Positions 1 to 5,771 of a stretch of 9,678 nt of DNA are shown here, in pieces. Made by a program: the position numbers and the translations under genes. The notes under the pieces are model-generated. The model saw only the letters and a list, made by a program, of their open reading frames with translations, did not search any database and was not told where the DNA came from. The number at the start of each line of letters is the position of its first letter. Within the stretch, counting starts at the first letter, position 1. The stretch comes from an uncultured Oscillochloris sp. (GTDB lineage Bacteria > Chloroflexota > Chloroflexia > Chloroflexales > Chloroflexaceae). The stretch is taken from positions 1 through 9,678 of the forward strand of contig CAIRFY010000491.1 of the NCBI GenBank assembly GCA_903877945.1, read 5' to 3'.

Positions 1-63
1 GCGGTGAGGCGCTCCGTATCGCCTCATCGCCTCATCGCCTCATCGCCTCATCGCCTCATCGCC
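1..63. repeat. Octamer tandem array with inverted first copy
   Basis: Five perfect copies of the 8-bp unit GCCTCATC occupy 21-60, followed by a partial GCC at 61-63. Upstream, 1-11 (GCGGTGAGGCG) is the reverse complement of 20-30 with one mismatch, so an inverted copy faces the array across an 8-nt spacer (12-19). The array may extend beyond the left edge of the window. It lies outside any gene I can support. Confidence 0.9.
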
Positions 64-66
64 AAA

Positions 67-98
67 CTGTCACGCTGAAACCTGGCACCTGAAACCTT
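67..98. repeat. Degenerate heptamer run (CTGNMAC)
   Basis: The units CTGAAAC (75-81), CTGGCAC (82-88) and CTGAAAC (89-95) are contiguous. A further related unit, CTGTCAC (67-73), is separated from them by one base (74). The period is 7 bp, but the unit differs in sequence from the heptamers at 1266-1405. It sits between the octamer array and the promoter of the first gene, and no coding role is seen. Confidence 0.6.
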
Positions 99-154
99 GT
101 CTTAGCCCTAGGATCCGTCACGGATCAGAATCACCGGGATCGCCCAGGCTTCTA

Positions 155-163
155 TGCTATAAT
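155..163 (+). promoter_or_regulatory. Extended -10 promoter of first glycosyltransferase gene
   Basis: TATAAT at 158-163 is a perfect sigma-70-type -10 hexamer. It is preceded by TGC at 155-157, giving the extended -10 motif TGnTATAAT. No convincing -35 hexamer lies 16-18 bp upstream, which is acceptable for an extended -10 promoter. Transcription would be expected to begin about 7 nt downstream, at or next to the ATG at 171, so the mRNA should have essentially no 5' leader. Confidence 0.65.
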
Positions 164-170
164 CGCGCCG

Positions 171-2276
171 ATGCAACGTGTGCGCGTACAAATCGCCCTA
201 GTCTTCTTCTCCGCCCTGCTGCCACGGGTGATTGGTCTGCGTGACTTCCTCACCACCGATGAGGCGTACCACTGGATCAGCCGCACCGAGCGCTTTGTCG
301 CCGCCATCGGCGCGGGCCACTGGGCCGACACTATCCTCACGGGACACCCCGGCGTCACGCTTATGTGGCTCGGCGGGCTGGGGCTTCAGCTTGAGCGGGT
401 GGCCGTCGCCTTGGGACTCGCTGTGCCGCCTGACCAACTCGGCCATCTGGCCTGGCTGCGTCTTGGCCCGGTGCTGGCGCACGCACTCCTGATCACGGGC
501 GGGTACCTGTTGCTGCGGTACCTCGTGCGCTCCCACACGGCGTTTATCGCCGCCCTGCTCTGGGCGACCTCGCCCTTCCTGGTGGCCCAGGGGCGGCTGT
601 TGCACCTTGACGCGCTGCTGGCCGACCTCTGTACGCTCACGGTGCTGGCCGCCATGATTGCCTGCCGCGCCGCCCGACCGTTGCCCTGGATCACCCTCTC
701 CGGCCTGCTTTGCGGACTGACCCTGCTCACCAAAGGCCCGGCCCTGATTGTACTGCCGTTTGTAGGTATCTTCTTTTTTGTCGTAGAGACGCCCCGCCGG
801 GGCATCGCCACCGCCCTCGCGTGGGCAATCCCGCGCTACCTACTCTGGCTGGCGGTGGCCCTGGCAGTGGTGTTCGTCCTCTGGCCGGCGCTCTGGGTGA
901 CACCGGAACTGGCCCTGAGCAGCTACGTGGGCGAGATCGTCGGCAACGGCGGGCGGGCCAACGGCGATGGGCAGTTCTTCCTTGGGCAGAGCAACGCCGA
1001 CCCCGGCGCGCTCTTCTACCCGCTGGCCGGGCTGTTTCGGCTTACGCCGCTGGAGACGTTGGGCCTGGTGTTGCTGCCCCTGGCGCTGTGGCGGCGCGGC
1101 GACGATGACGACCGGGCGACCATCCTAACTCTGGGCACCTTCGCTCTCTGCTGGGTGCTGGTGATGACGTTCGGCCCCAAGAAGTTTGACCGCTACATCC
1201 TGCCGACCTGGCCTGCCCTGATGGCGCTGGCGGCGTATGGACTGGTCGCACTCTTCGAGTGCGTAATGCAAAATGCAAAATGCAAGATGCACGATGCACG
1301 ATGCACGATGCACAATGCAAAATGCAAAATGCAAGATGCAAGATGCAAGATGCACAATGCACGATGCACAATGCACGATGCACAATGCACAATACACAAT
1401 GCACAGATAGGGAGTAGGTTCTCCATTGTGCATTGTGCATTGTGCATTGGAATTTTCCAAGGTCTCACCTTGGCCTGGTACCACCCCTACTATCTGAGCT
1501 ACTACAACCCGCTGCTTGGCGGTGGCGAGGTGGCCCAGAACATCTTCCTGATTGGCTGGGGCGAGGGGATGGATCTGGCGGGGGGCTGGCTGAGCCGTCA
1601 GGCGGATAGTGGCGCGGGGCAGGTGCTCTCGGCGCTGCCGCCCACGCTCCAGCCCTTTGTGCCGGTGCCGGTGCAACTGGTGGACGCCCTCGACCGTGTG
1701 CCCGCTAACTACGCTGTGGTCTACCGCGAGTCGCTTCAGCGTCAGGCCGACCCGGCCCGCTACGCCCGCATTCAGTCAGCCGCGCCGCTCCATGTGGTGA
1801 CGATCCACGGCATCGACTACGCCTGGATCTACCAGTTATCGCGGCCCTTTGCGACCGCGCGCCCAGCCCGCTTCGGTGCGGGGTTGCGTCTGCGCGGCTA
1901 CACCCTGGCGCGTGAGCCGGGCCACCTGATCGTCACGCCATCGTGGGATGTGGCCGGGCCGGTGGGCGGCGACACGATGCTCTTCCTGCATATCTACAGC
2001 CCGACTGGTAAGCGGGTCGCCAGTGTCGATGTGCCGCCCGGCGGGGCCGCATTCCCGCCCACCGGCCAGTGGCAAGCGGGACAGCAGATCGCCGTCCCGC
2101 TGCCGATCAGCCTACCCGCCGACCTGCCTACCGACACCTACACGATCACCCTTGGGCTCTACGACCCGACCAGCGGCGCACGGCTGCCCCTGGCCGAGGG
2201 GCCAGCCGCCGACCCGGCGCTGGCCGGGGGCGACGCCCTGCTGCTGGGCGCTGTGTCCCTCGATTCTGCCCCGTAG
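171..2276 (+). CDS. GT39/PMT-family membrane glycosyltransferase with repeat insertion
   Basis: A 701-residue polytopic membrane protein, probably a glycosyltransferase that uses polyprenyl-phosphate sugars (GT-C fold, GT39/PMT-like). Residues 1-360 are mostly hydrophobic helices. The acidic pair D30-E31 (in TTDEAYHW) lies in the first extracytoplasmic loop, where this family keeps its catalytic acid. H145-x-D147 (HLDALL), LTKGP near 186-190 and the FGPKKFDRYILP stretch near 334-345 are also family-like. Residues 366-414 come from heptamer DNA repeats and form a Cys/His/Met-rich heptad pattern (for example MHDARCT). The normal sequence resumes at about 432 with YHPYYLSYYNPLLGG, followed by a soluble, probably beta-rich C-terminal part (about 560-701). 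The ATG at 171 has no Shine-Dalgarno and lies 8 nt after the -10 box, consistent with leaderless translation; GTG at 180 is a possible alternative. The acceptor and sugar are unknown. The family call is firm and the substrate is not inferable. Confidence 0.82.
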   Translation: MQRVRVQIALVFFSALLPRVIGLRDFLTTDEAYHWISRTERFVAAIGAGHWADTILTGHPGVTLMWLGGLGLQLERVAVALGLAVPPDQLGHLAWLRLGPVLAHALLITGGYLLLRYLVRSHTAFIAALLWATSPFLVAQGRLLHLDALLADLCTLTVLAAMIACRAARPLPWITLSGLLCGLTLLTKGPALIVLPFVGIFFFVVETPRRGIATALAWAIPRYLLWLAVALAVVFVLWPALWVTPELALSSYVGEIVGNGGRANGDGQFFLGQSNADPGALFYPLAGLFRLTPLETLGLVLLPLALWRRGDDDDRATILTLGTFALCWVLVMTFGPKKFDRYILPTWPALMALAAYGLVALFECVMQNAKCKMHDARCTMHNAKCKMQDARCKMHNARCTMHDAQCTIHNAQIGSRFSIVHCALCIGIFQGLTLAWYHPYYLSYYNPLLGGGEVAQNIFLIGWGEGMDLAGGWLSRQADSGAGQVLSALPPTLQPFVPVPVQLVDALDRVPANYAVVYRESLQRQADPARYARIQSAAPLHVVTIHGIDYAWIYQLSRPFATARPARFGAGLRLRGYTLAREPGHLIVTPSWDVAGPVGGDTMLFLHIYSPTGKRVASVDVPPGGAAFPPTGQWQAGQQIAVPLPISLPADLPTDTYTITLGLYDPTSGARLPLAEGPAADPALAGGDALLLGAVSLDSAP
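1266..1447. repeat. Heptamer array with inverted arm, inside a coding sequence
   Basis: Twenty contiguous 7-bp units run from 1266 to 1405 and follow the pattern ATGCA(A/C)(A/G). The variants are ATGCAAA, ATGCAAG, ATGCACG and ATGCACA, with one ATACACA at 1392-1398. A 19-nt spacer follows (1406-1424), containing GGAG/CTCC complementary ends (1411-1414 and 1421-1424). Three inverted units (TGTGCAT) then occupy 1427-1447. The last direct units and the inverted arm form a near-perfect inverted repeat of about 25 bp. The unit contains no stop codon in any of the six frames, so the host gene is not broken. Confidence 0.95.
1457..1473. repeat. Small perfect inverted repeat beside heptamer array
   Basis: CCAAGGT (1457-1463) and ACCTTGG (1467-1473) form a perfect 7-bp inverted repeat around a 3-nt loop, inside the glycosyltransferase gene just downstream of the heptamer insertion. 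It might mark the right border of the insertion or be chance. It is too short to decide. Confidence 0.35.
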
Positions 2277-2282
2277 TGCGAC

Positions 2283-2298
2283 TGCAGATTGCAGATTG
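2283..2298. repeat. Two-copy heptamer TGCAGAT
   Basis: TGCAGAT occurs twice in tandem (2283-2289 and 2290-2296), followed by TG. It begins 7 bp after the stop codon of the first glycosyltransferase. It is a third 7-bp-period sequence in the window, with a unit resembling the ATGCAAG heptamers upstream. Two copies alone could be chance. Confidence 0.5.
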
Positions 2299-2372
2299 AG
2301 CGCCGCCCCTTCCGAATCGCGTAGGGCGACTCATTCTCAGAAGGCTGCCTGATTCTGCACCACGCACCCCTT

Positions 2373-2377
2373 GGAGA
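2373..2377 (+). promoter_or_regulatory. Shine-Dalgarno deciding the start of the flippase-like gene
   Basis: GGAGA at 2373-2377 is followed by a 5-nt spacer and ATG at 2383. An in-frame TTG at 2371 would give four extra residues, but it overlaps this ribosome-binding site. ATG 2383 is therefore the better start. Confidence 0.75.
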
Positions 2378-2382
2378 AGACC

Positions 2383-3441
2383 ATGACATCCCGTTCGTCC
2401 GGCAGCGGTCCTGCGCCCGCCGCCCGCCGTACCACTAGCTCTATGCTCCTACTCGCCCTGCGCTTTTTGGGCAGCGGCGGGCTGCTTACCTACTTGGTCT
2501 GGAAGGCCAACCCAGCCACCATCTGGCAGACCTGGCAGCAGGCCGATCTGCGGCTGCTGGCCCTGTCCATCGTCCTTCAGTTAATCTGCATAGCGATCAG
2601 CGCGCTAAAGTGGGGCGTGCTGCTGCGCGCCCACGGTCAGCAGCAGTCGTATCTCTGGCTGCTAGGGATGTATTTTGTTGGCCAGTTTACCAACAACTTT
2701 CTGCCCACCTCGGTTGGCGGTGACGCCGTTCGTATCGTGCAACTCGGTCGGCGGATCGGCAACTACGCCCAGTCGAGCGCCTCGGTATTTATGGAGCGGC
2801 TCACCGGATTTTTGGCCCTCAGTCTGATCGCCAACGTCGCTCTGATCATCACCTCGACTAACCTGATCGGCACGCGGCTGGTGAGCGAGCCAGCCCTTAC
2901 GTTGCTGGCCTTCGGGTTTACCCTGGTGGCTATCGCCGCTGTGATTGCCTCTTTCTCAGCGCCCTGGTTGCTGCGCCGCTTTCACACTCGTTTGCCCAAG
3001 GCCGCCCGCAAGCCGCTCCAGAACATCGCCGACTCCCTCGGAATCTATGCATCCGACCGGGGCACGATGATCAAGGCTATGGGACTCTCGCTGCTCTTTC
3101 ATATCATCTGGATCAGCCTGCACTATGTCTGCGGGCTGGCTCTGCACATCCAGGCCCCCCCGATGATCTATGCCCTGATGGTGCCCCTGACCGATATTGT
3201 TGGTCTGGCACCGTTCTTCGTCAATAATCTGGGCGCCCGCGAGATGGTGTTTACGCTCTACCTCAGCCAGATCAGCGGCATCTCGAACGGCACCGCCATC
3301 GCTCTGGCCTTCACCGCCTTCACCGTGCGCCTGGTGGTGAGTTCGCTCGGCGGCCTGGTGCTGCTCTTCGGCGGGACGAGCATGCACGGCGATCCGTCCG
3401 CCGACCCCGAGCCGCCCACATCTGCGGGTACACAGCGATGA
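2383..3441 (+). CDS. Flippase-like membrane protein (LPG_synthase_TM / UPF0104 family)
   Basis: A 352-residue protein with about eight hydrophobic segments (roughly 22-40, 58-82, 93-108, 140-160, 170-192, 235-256, 262-280 and 305-332). Two signatures point to the LPG_synthase_TM/UPF0104 family. One is NNFLPTSVGGDAVRIVQ at 104-120, matching the N-x-x-P-x-x-x-G-G-D-x-x-R pattern. The other is PLTDIVGLAPFFVNNLGARE at 268-287, matching the late P...G.G.RE motif. It lacks the soluble catalytic domain of full lysylphosphatidylglycerol synthases (MprF), so it resembles the stand-alone flippase-like members often found beside glycosyltransferases. The first 20 residues are polar and Ser/Pro/Ala-rich; the last 20 are polar and acidic. 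It lies 106 bp after one GT39-type gene and before another, suggesting a shared envelope-glycan or lipid pathway. What it transports is not known. Confidence 0.87.
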   Translation: MTSRSSGSGPAPAARRTTSSMLLLALRFLGSGGLLTYLVWKANPATIWQTWQQADLRLLALSIVLQLICIAISALKWGVLLRAHGQQQSYLWLLGMYFVGQFTNNFLPTSVGGDAVRIVQLGRRIGNYAQSSASVFMERLTGFLALSLIANVALIITSTNLIGTRLVSEPALTLLAFGFTLVAIAAVIASFSAPWLLRRFHTRLPKAARKPLQNIADSLGIYASDRGTMIKAMGLSLLFHIIWISLHYVCGLALHIQAPPMIYALMVPLTDIVGLAPFFVNNLGAREMVFTLYLSQISGISNGTAIALAFTAFTVRLVVSSLGGLVLLFGGTSMHGDPSADPEPPTSAGTQR

Positions 3442-3494
3442 TCGCTACTGTCCTTAGACATGGTTCGCAGGTATTTTACAGTTTGTCGCCGGTC

Positions 3495-3543
3495 AGCCCC
3501 CAGCCCCCTCTCCATGTAAGGGAGAGGGGCAGGGGGTGAGAGG
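3495..3543. repeat. Palindromic CCCCTCTCC repeat, solo copy
   Basis: A perfect 9-bp stem pairs 3505-3513 (CCCCTCTCC) with 3521-3529 (GGAGAGGGG) around a 7-nt loop. It is flanked by C-rich sequence on the left and GGGGGTGAG on the right. The same core and the same GGGGGTGAG flank recur at 5549-5661. This is a dispersed palindromic (REP-like) element in the gap between two genes. No run of T follows, so it is not a standard terminator. Confidence 0.8.
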
Positions 3544-3588
3544 AGCAAGGTCGGCGCGAGATCAATGCACAAGGTGCTTCGAGGTTTT

Positions 3589-5496
3589 ATGTCCCTATCA
3601 CGCCCGCAGCGCACAGCGGCCGCAATCTTCGCCATGCTCCTCGGCGTCTACCTGCTCACCACCGGTGGGCATCTGTACGCAATTGACGAGGAGATGATGT
3701 ACGATCTGAGCGAGGCGATGGGGGCACGTGGCGTGATCTACCTCAACAACCCCGGCCCCGTTGAGCCGCCGGTCTACAGCAGTTACGGGCCGGGCCAATC
3801 ACTGGCCGCGCTGCCGCTTTTTTGGGCCGGGGATCTGGTGGCGCGAGCCATTCCTCCCGAGGCGCGGGCCTGGTTTGCCCGCGTTGCCGTTGGTTGGTTC
3901 AACCCGATCATCACCGCCCTGCTGGCGGCCCTGATCTACCTGGCGGGCCGCAGGATGTACGCGCACCGGCCCGCCCTGCTGGCGGCCTTGGCCTACGGGC
4001 TGGGCAGTACTGCCTGGCCCCACACCAAAACCTTCTTCGCCGAGCCGCTCACGGCCCTGCTTTGGTTCGGCAGTTTCCTGCTGATCTGGCATCCCGGAGG
4101 CCCGCTACCGCGCCCGCGCAACCTCTTTCTGGCCGGGTTTCTCGCTGGCCTCGCCCCCGCCGTCAAAATCCAGGCCGGGCTGATCGTACCGATCCTTGCG
4201 CTGTATGTCGTGTATGAATGCACTACGCAGAAGGCAACGTCTCCGCGCCCCCTCGCTCCCTCGCCCAACGGTTACGCTGGATTGAAGCGTGCCTCATATT
4301 TTGGCCTGGGCACGCTCGCGCCACTGCTCGCACTCGCCGCCTACAACGCCACGCTGTTCGGCTCGCCGCTGCGTACAGGTTACGGCGACTCGATCTGGCA
4401 CCTGTTTACGACGCCCTTCTGGGATGGCTTTGGCGGCCAGATCTGGGGGCTACGGCGAGGGCTGATCTGGTGCGCGCCGCTCACCCTGCTCGTGCCCCTC
4501 GGCCTAACCGCACTGTGGCGGCGCGACCGTGCGGCGGCGCTGCTCTGCCTCGCGGTGCCCTTGAGCCAGTTGCTCTTCTACGCCACCTGGTACGCATGGG
4601 ATGGCGCAGGCGCCTGGGGGCCACGATTCCTCAACACGGCCCTGCCCTTTGCGGCGCTGCCCCTCGCCGCCCTCGCCGCCGCCCCTCTCGGGCGCACCCG
4701 CTGGTTACGTGTAACCACCGTGGCCCTGGTTGTCCTGACGATCCCCGTGCAGATCGGTGCCCTGAGCATCAACATCAACCAGATGTTTGTCCGGTCTAGG
4801 GCCGATACGCCGTCGCAAACCAGCGCCCACATCCAGCTAACGGTCAGTCGGCTCGCCCGACTCTATCATCGTCGCTTTGCTACTGACCGGCTGGTTCTGT
4901 GGGCCGGGTTCGCGCCGAGCGAGGGTCGGGGTGATGCCCTGCTGCCGCGCTGGACTCGGCCCGAGGCGACGGTTGTTGTCCGTCCGTCCGAACCGTCGGC
5001 CATCCTGCGGCTCGCCACCCAGAGCTGCTGGGCTACGCCCCAGCCAACCCGCCTGAGCCTGCGCCTCAACGGCACCACCATCCTGTCAGATGTGCCGCCC
5101 TGCCCCGGTCGGATCTACCGGCTGCTGCTCCCGCCCGGCGCATCGCACCTCGATCTCTCATCGCCAGGGTGGGAGCCTGGAGTGGCAGAGGGCGACCGGG
5201 CAGATCGGCGCGGGGTCTATGTCACTGACCTCGCCGTCACTGTCGGCGGACACGCTCTGGCAATCGAAGGCGACCGCCTGCCCGTCGAGGATATGCCCAT
5301 CCACGCGGCGGCGATGCGTACCTGGATGGGCGATGTGCGCCTGCCGCTGTGGGATTACTGGTGGGCCTATCTGCCGCTGCTCCCTTTACCAAAATCGGTA
5401 GCCCTTGCCATCGGCGCGGCGTGGGCGGGAGTGGCTCTGGCCTGTTTATCTATTGGCGCTGCATTGGCAGGAAAAAGTTTTTTGGAGGAAGGATAA
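3589..5496 (+). CDS. GT39-like polytopic membrane glycosyltransferase
   Basis: A 635-residue protein from ATG 3589. An upstream in-frame ATG at 3565 would add eight residues but sits in the flank of the palindromic repeat, so I prefer 3589, where GAGGT (3581-3585) is close upstream. Residue numbers here count from 3565. A hydrophobic helix (18-34) is followed by YAIDEEMMYD, whose acidic cluster D41-E42-E43 is placed like the GT-C catalytic acid. Multiple helices extend to about 400, with YGPGQS at 74-79, VKIQAG at 200-205 and YAWDGAGAWGPRFL at 343-356. The last resembles the W-x-G-x-x-x-GPR-[FY]-L motif of bacterial GT39-like proteins. Residues 440-590 look soluble and beta-rich, with GDRADRRGVYVTDLAV at 543-558. 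One or two final helices (598-636) re-anchor it. Probable role: transfer of sugar from a polyprenyl-phosphate donor to an envelope acceptor outside the membrane. Substrate unknown; it could be annotated simply as a membrane protein. Confidence 0.75.
   Translation: MSLSRPQRTAAAIFAMLLGVYLLTTGGHLYAIDEEMMYDLSEAMGARGVIYLNNPGPVEPPVYSSYGPGQSLAALPLFWAGDLVARAIPPEARAWFARVAVGWFNPIITALLAALIYLAGRRMYAHRPALLAALAYGLGSTAWPHTKTFFAEPLTALLWFGSFLLIWHPGGPLPRPRNLFLAGFLAGLAPAVKIQAGLIVPILALYVVYECTTQKATSPRPLAPSPNGYAGLKRASYFGLGTLAPLLALAAYNATLFGSPLRTGYGDSIWHLFTTPFWDGFGGQIWGLRRGLIWCAPLTLLVPLGLTALWRRDRAAALLCLAVPLSQLLFYATWYAWDGAGAWGPRFLNTALPFAALPLAALAAAPLGRTRWLRVTTVALVVLTIPVQIGALSININQMFVRSRADTPSQTSAHIQLTVSRLARLYHRRFATDRLVLWAGFAPSEGRGDALLPRWTRPEATVVVRPSEPSAILRLATQSCWATPQPTRLSLRLNGTTILSDVPPCPGRIYRLLLPPGASHLDLSSPGWEPGVAEGDRADRRGVYVTDLAVTVGGHALAIEGDRLPVEDMPIHAAAMRTWMGDVRLPLWDYWWAYLPLLPLPKSVALAIGAAWAGVALACLSIGAALAGKSFLEEG
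4250..4265. repeat. Two-copy octamer inside the second glycosyltransferase gene
   Basis: CCCTCGCT (4250-4257) and CCCTCGCC (4258-4265) are tandem with one mismatch. They encode part of a hydrophilic Pro/Ser-rich stretch (SPRPLAPSPN, about residues 226-235) between two hydrophobic segments. This resembles a short in-frame repeat insertion in a loop, but could be chance in GC-rich coding DNA. Confidence 0.4.
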
Positions 5497-5548
5497 GCCA
5501 ACCCCTCGCCTCAATACTTTTCAAATAAGCCGATTCTGCATCGATCTT

Positions 5549-5661
5549 GCCCCCTCACCCCCGGCCCCTCTCCCTCACGGGGAGAGGGGAGATTCCGCAG
5601 TAGGAAGATTCTAACTCCCCCTCTCCCGTTCAGGGAGAGGGGGCTGGGGGGTGAGGGCTGA
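5549..5661. repeat. Inverted pair of palindromic repeats (REPIN-like)
   Basis: Two hairpins stand in opposite orientation. The first pairs 5565-5574 (CCCCTCTCCC) with 5580-5589 in a perfect 10-bp stem with a 5-nt loop. The second pairs 5617-5627 with 5633-5643 in a perfect 11-bp stem with a 5-nt loop. The outer arms also match: 5552-5574 is complementary to 5633-5657 apart from two extra Gs and one substitution, so one long hairpin is an alternative fold. Same family as the copy at 3495-3543. It lies between the second glycosyltransferase and der. No T-run follows either stem. Confidence 0.9.
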
Positions 5662-5714
5662 GCGGTGGGAGATTCGTTATGTAAAAAGTATTACCCCTCG
5701 CCTCTCCCGCAATT

Positions 5715-5723
5715 TGTTATAAT
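5715..5723 (+). promoter_or_regulatory. Extended -10 promoter of der
   Basis: TATAAT at 5718-5723 preceded by TGT (5715-5717) makes an extended -10 motif, the same type as at 155-163. No good -35 is seen. Transcription should start near 5730, giving a leader of about 40 nt before the der ATG. That leader contains the 12-bp unit GCGGCCCGCCGA repeated directly with one mismatch (5738-5749 and 5750-5761). Confidence 0.65.
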
Positions 5724-5759
5724 ATCCGGCAGTATGCGCGGCCCGCCGAGCGGCCCGCC

Positions 5760-5767
5760 GGAGAGGA
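5760..5767 (+). promoter_or_regulatory. Shine-Dalgarno of der
   Basis: The purine-rich GGAGAGGA at 5760-5767 lies 4 nt before ATG 5772 and supports that start. Its first bases overlap the end of the leader's second GCGGCCCGCCG repeat. Confidence 0.7.
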
Positions 5768-5771
5768 TTCT

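Noticed and set aside
1..63. CRISPR array
   Set aside because: The units are 8 bp and directly contiguous, with no spacers of 30-40 bp. A simple tandem array explains it.
1266..1447. Pseudogene call for the first glycosyltransferase
   Set aside because: The frame is open throughout and family-like sequence continues on both sides in the same frame, so disruption is not shown.
1042..1676. Open frames on the - strand across the heptamer array with Cys/His-rich hydrophobic repeats
   Set aside because: The heptamer unit has no stop in any frame, so open frames here are automatic. Nothing outside the array supports a gene.
3451..3480. Possible promoter before the second glycosyltransferase (TTAGAC and TATTTT)
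   Set aside because: The spacing is only about 12 bp and there is no TG extension, so it does not meet a reasonable sigma-70 pattern.
3258..3635. - strand frame with a SPPAPLP-type peptide
   Set aside because: This peptide is the translation of the palindromic repeat, and the same words occur in the + frame at 5405-5614. It reflects shared repeat DNA, not shared protein.
5549..5661. Hairpins as intrinsic terminators for the upstream glycosyltransferase
   Set aside because: The stems are strong but no T-run follows either one, and the same element occurs in another gap. A repeat element explains it better, though a side effect on transcription is possible.
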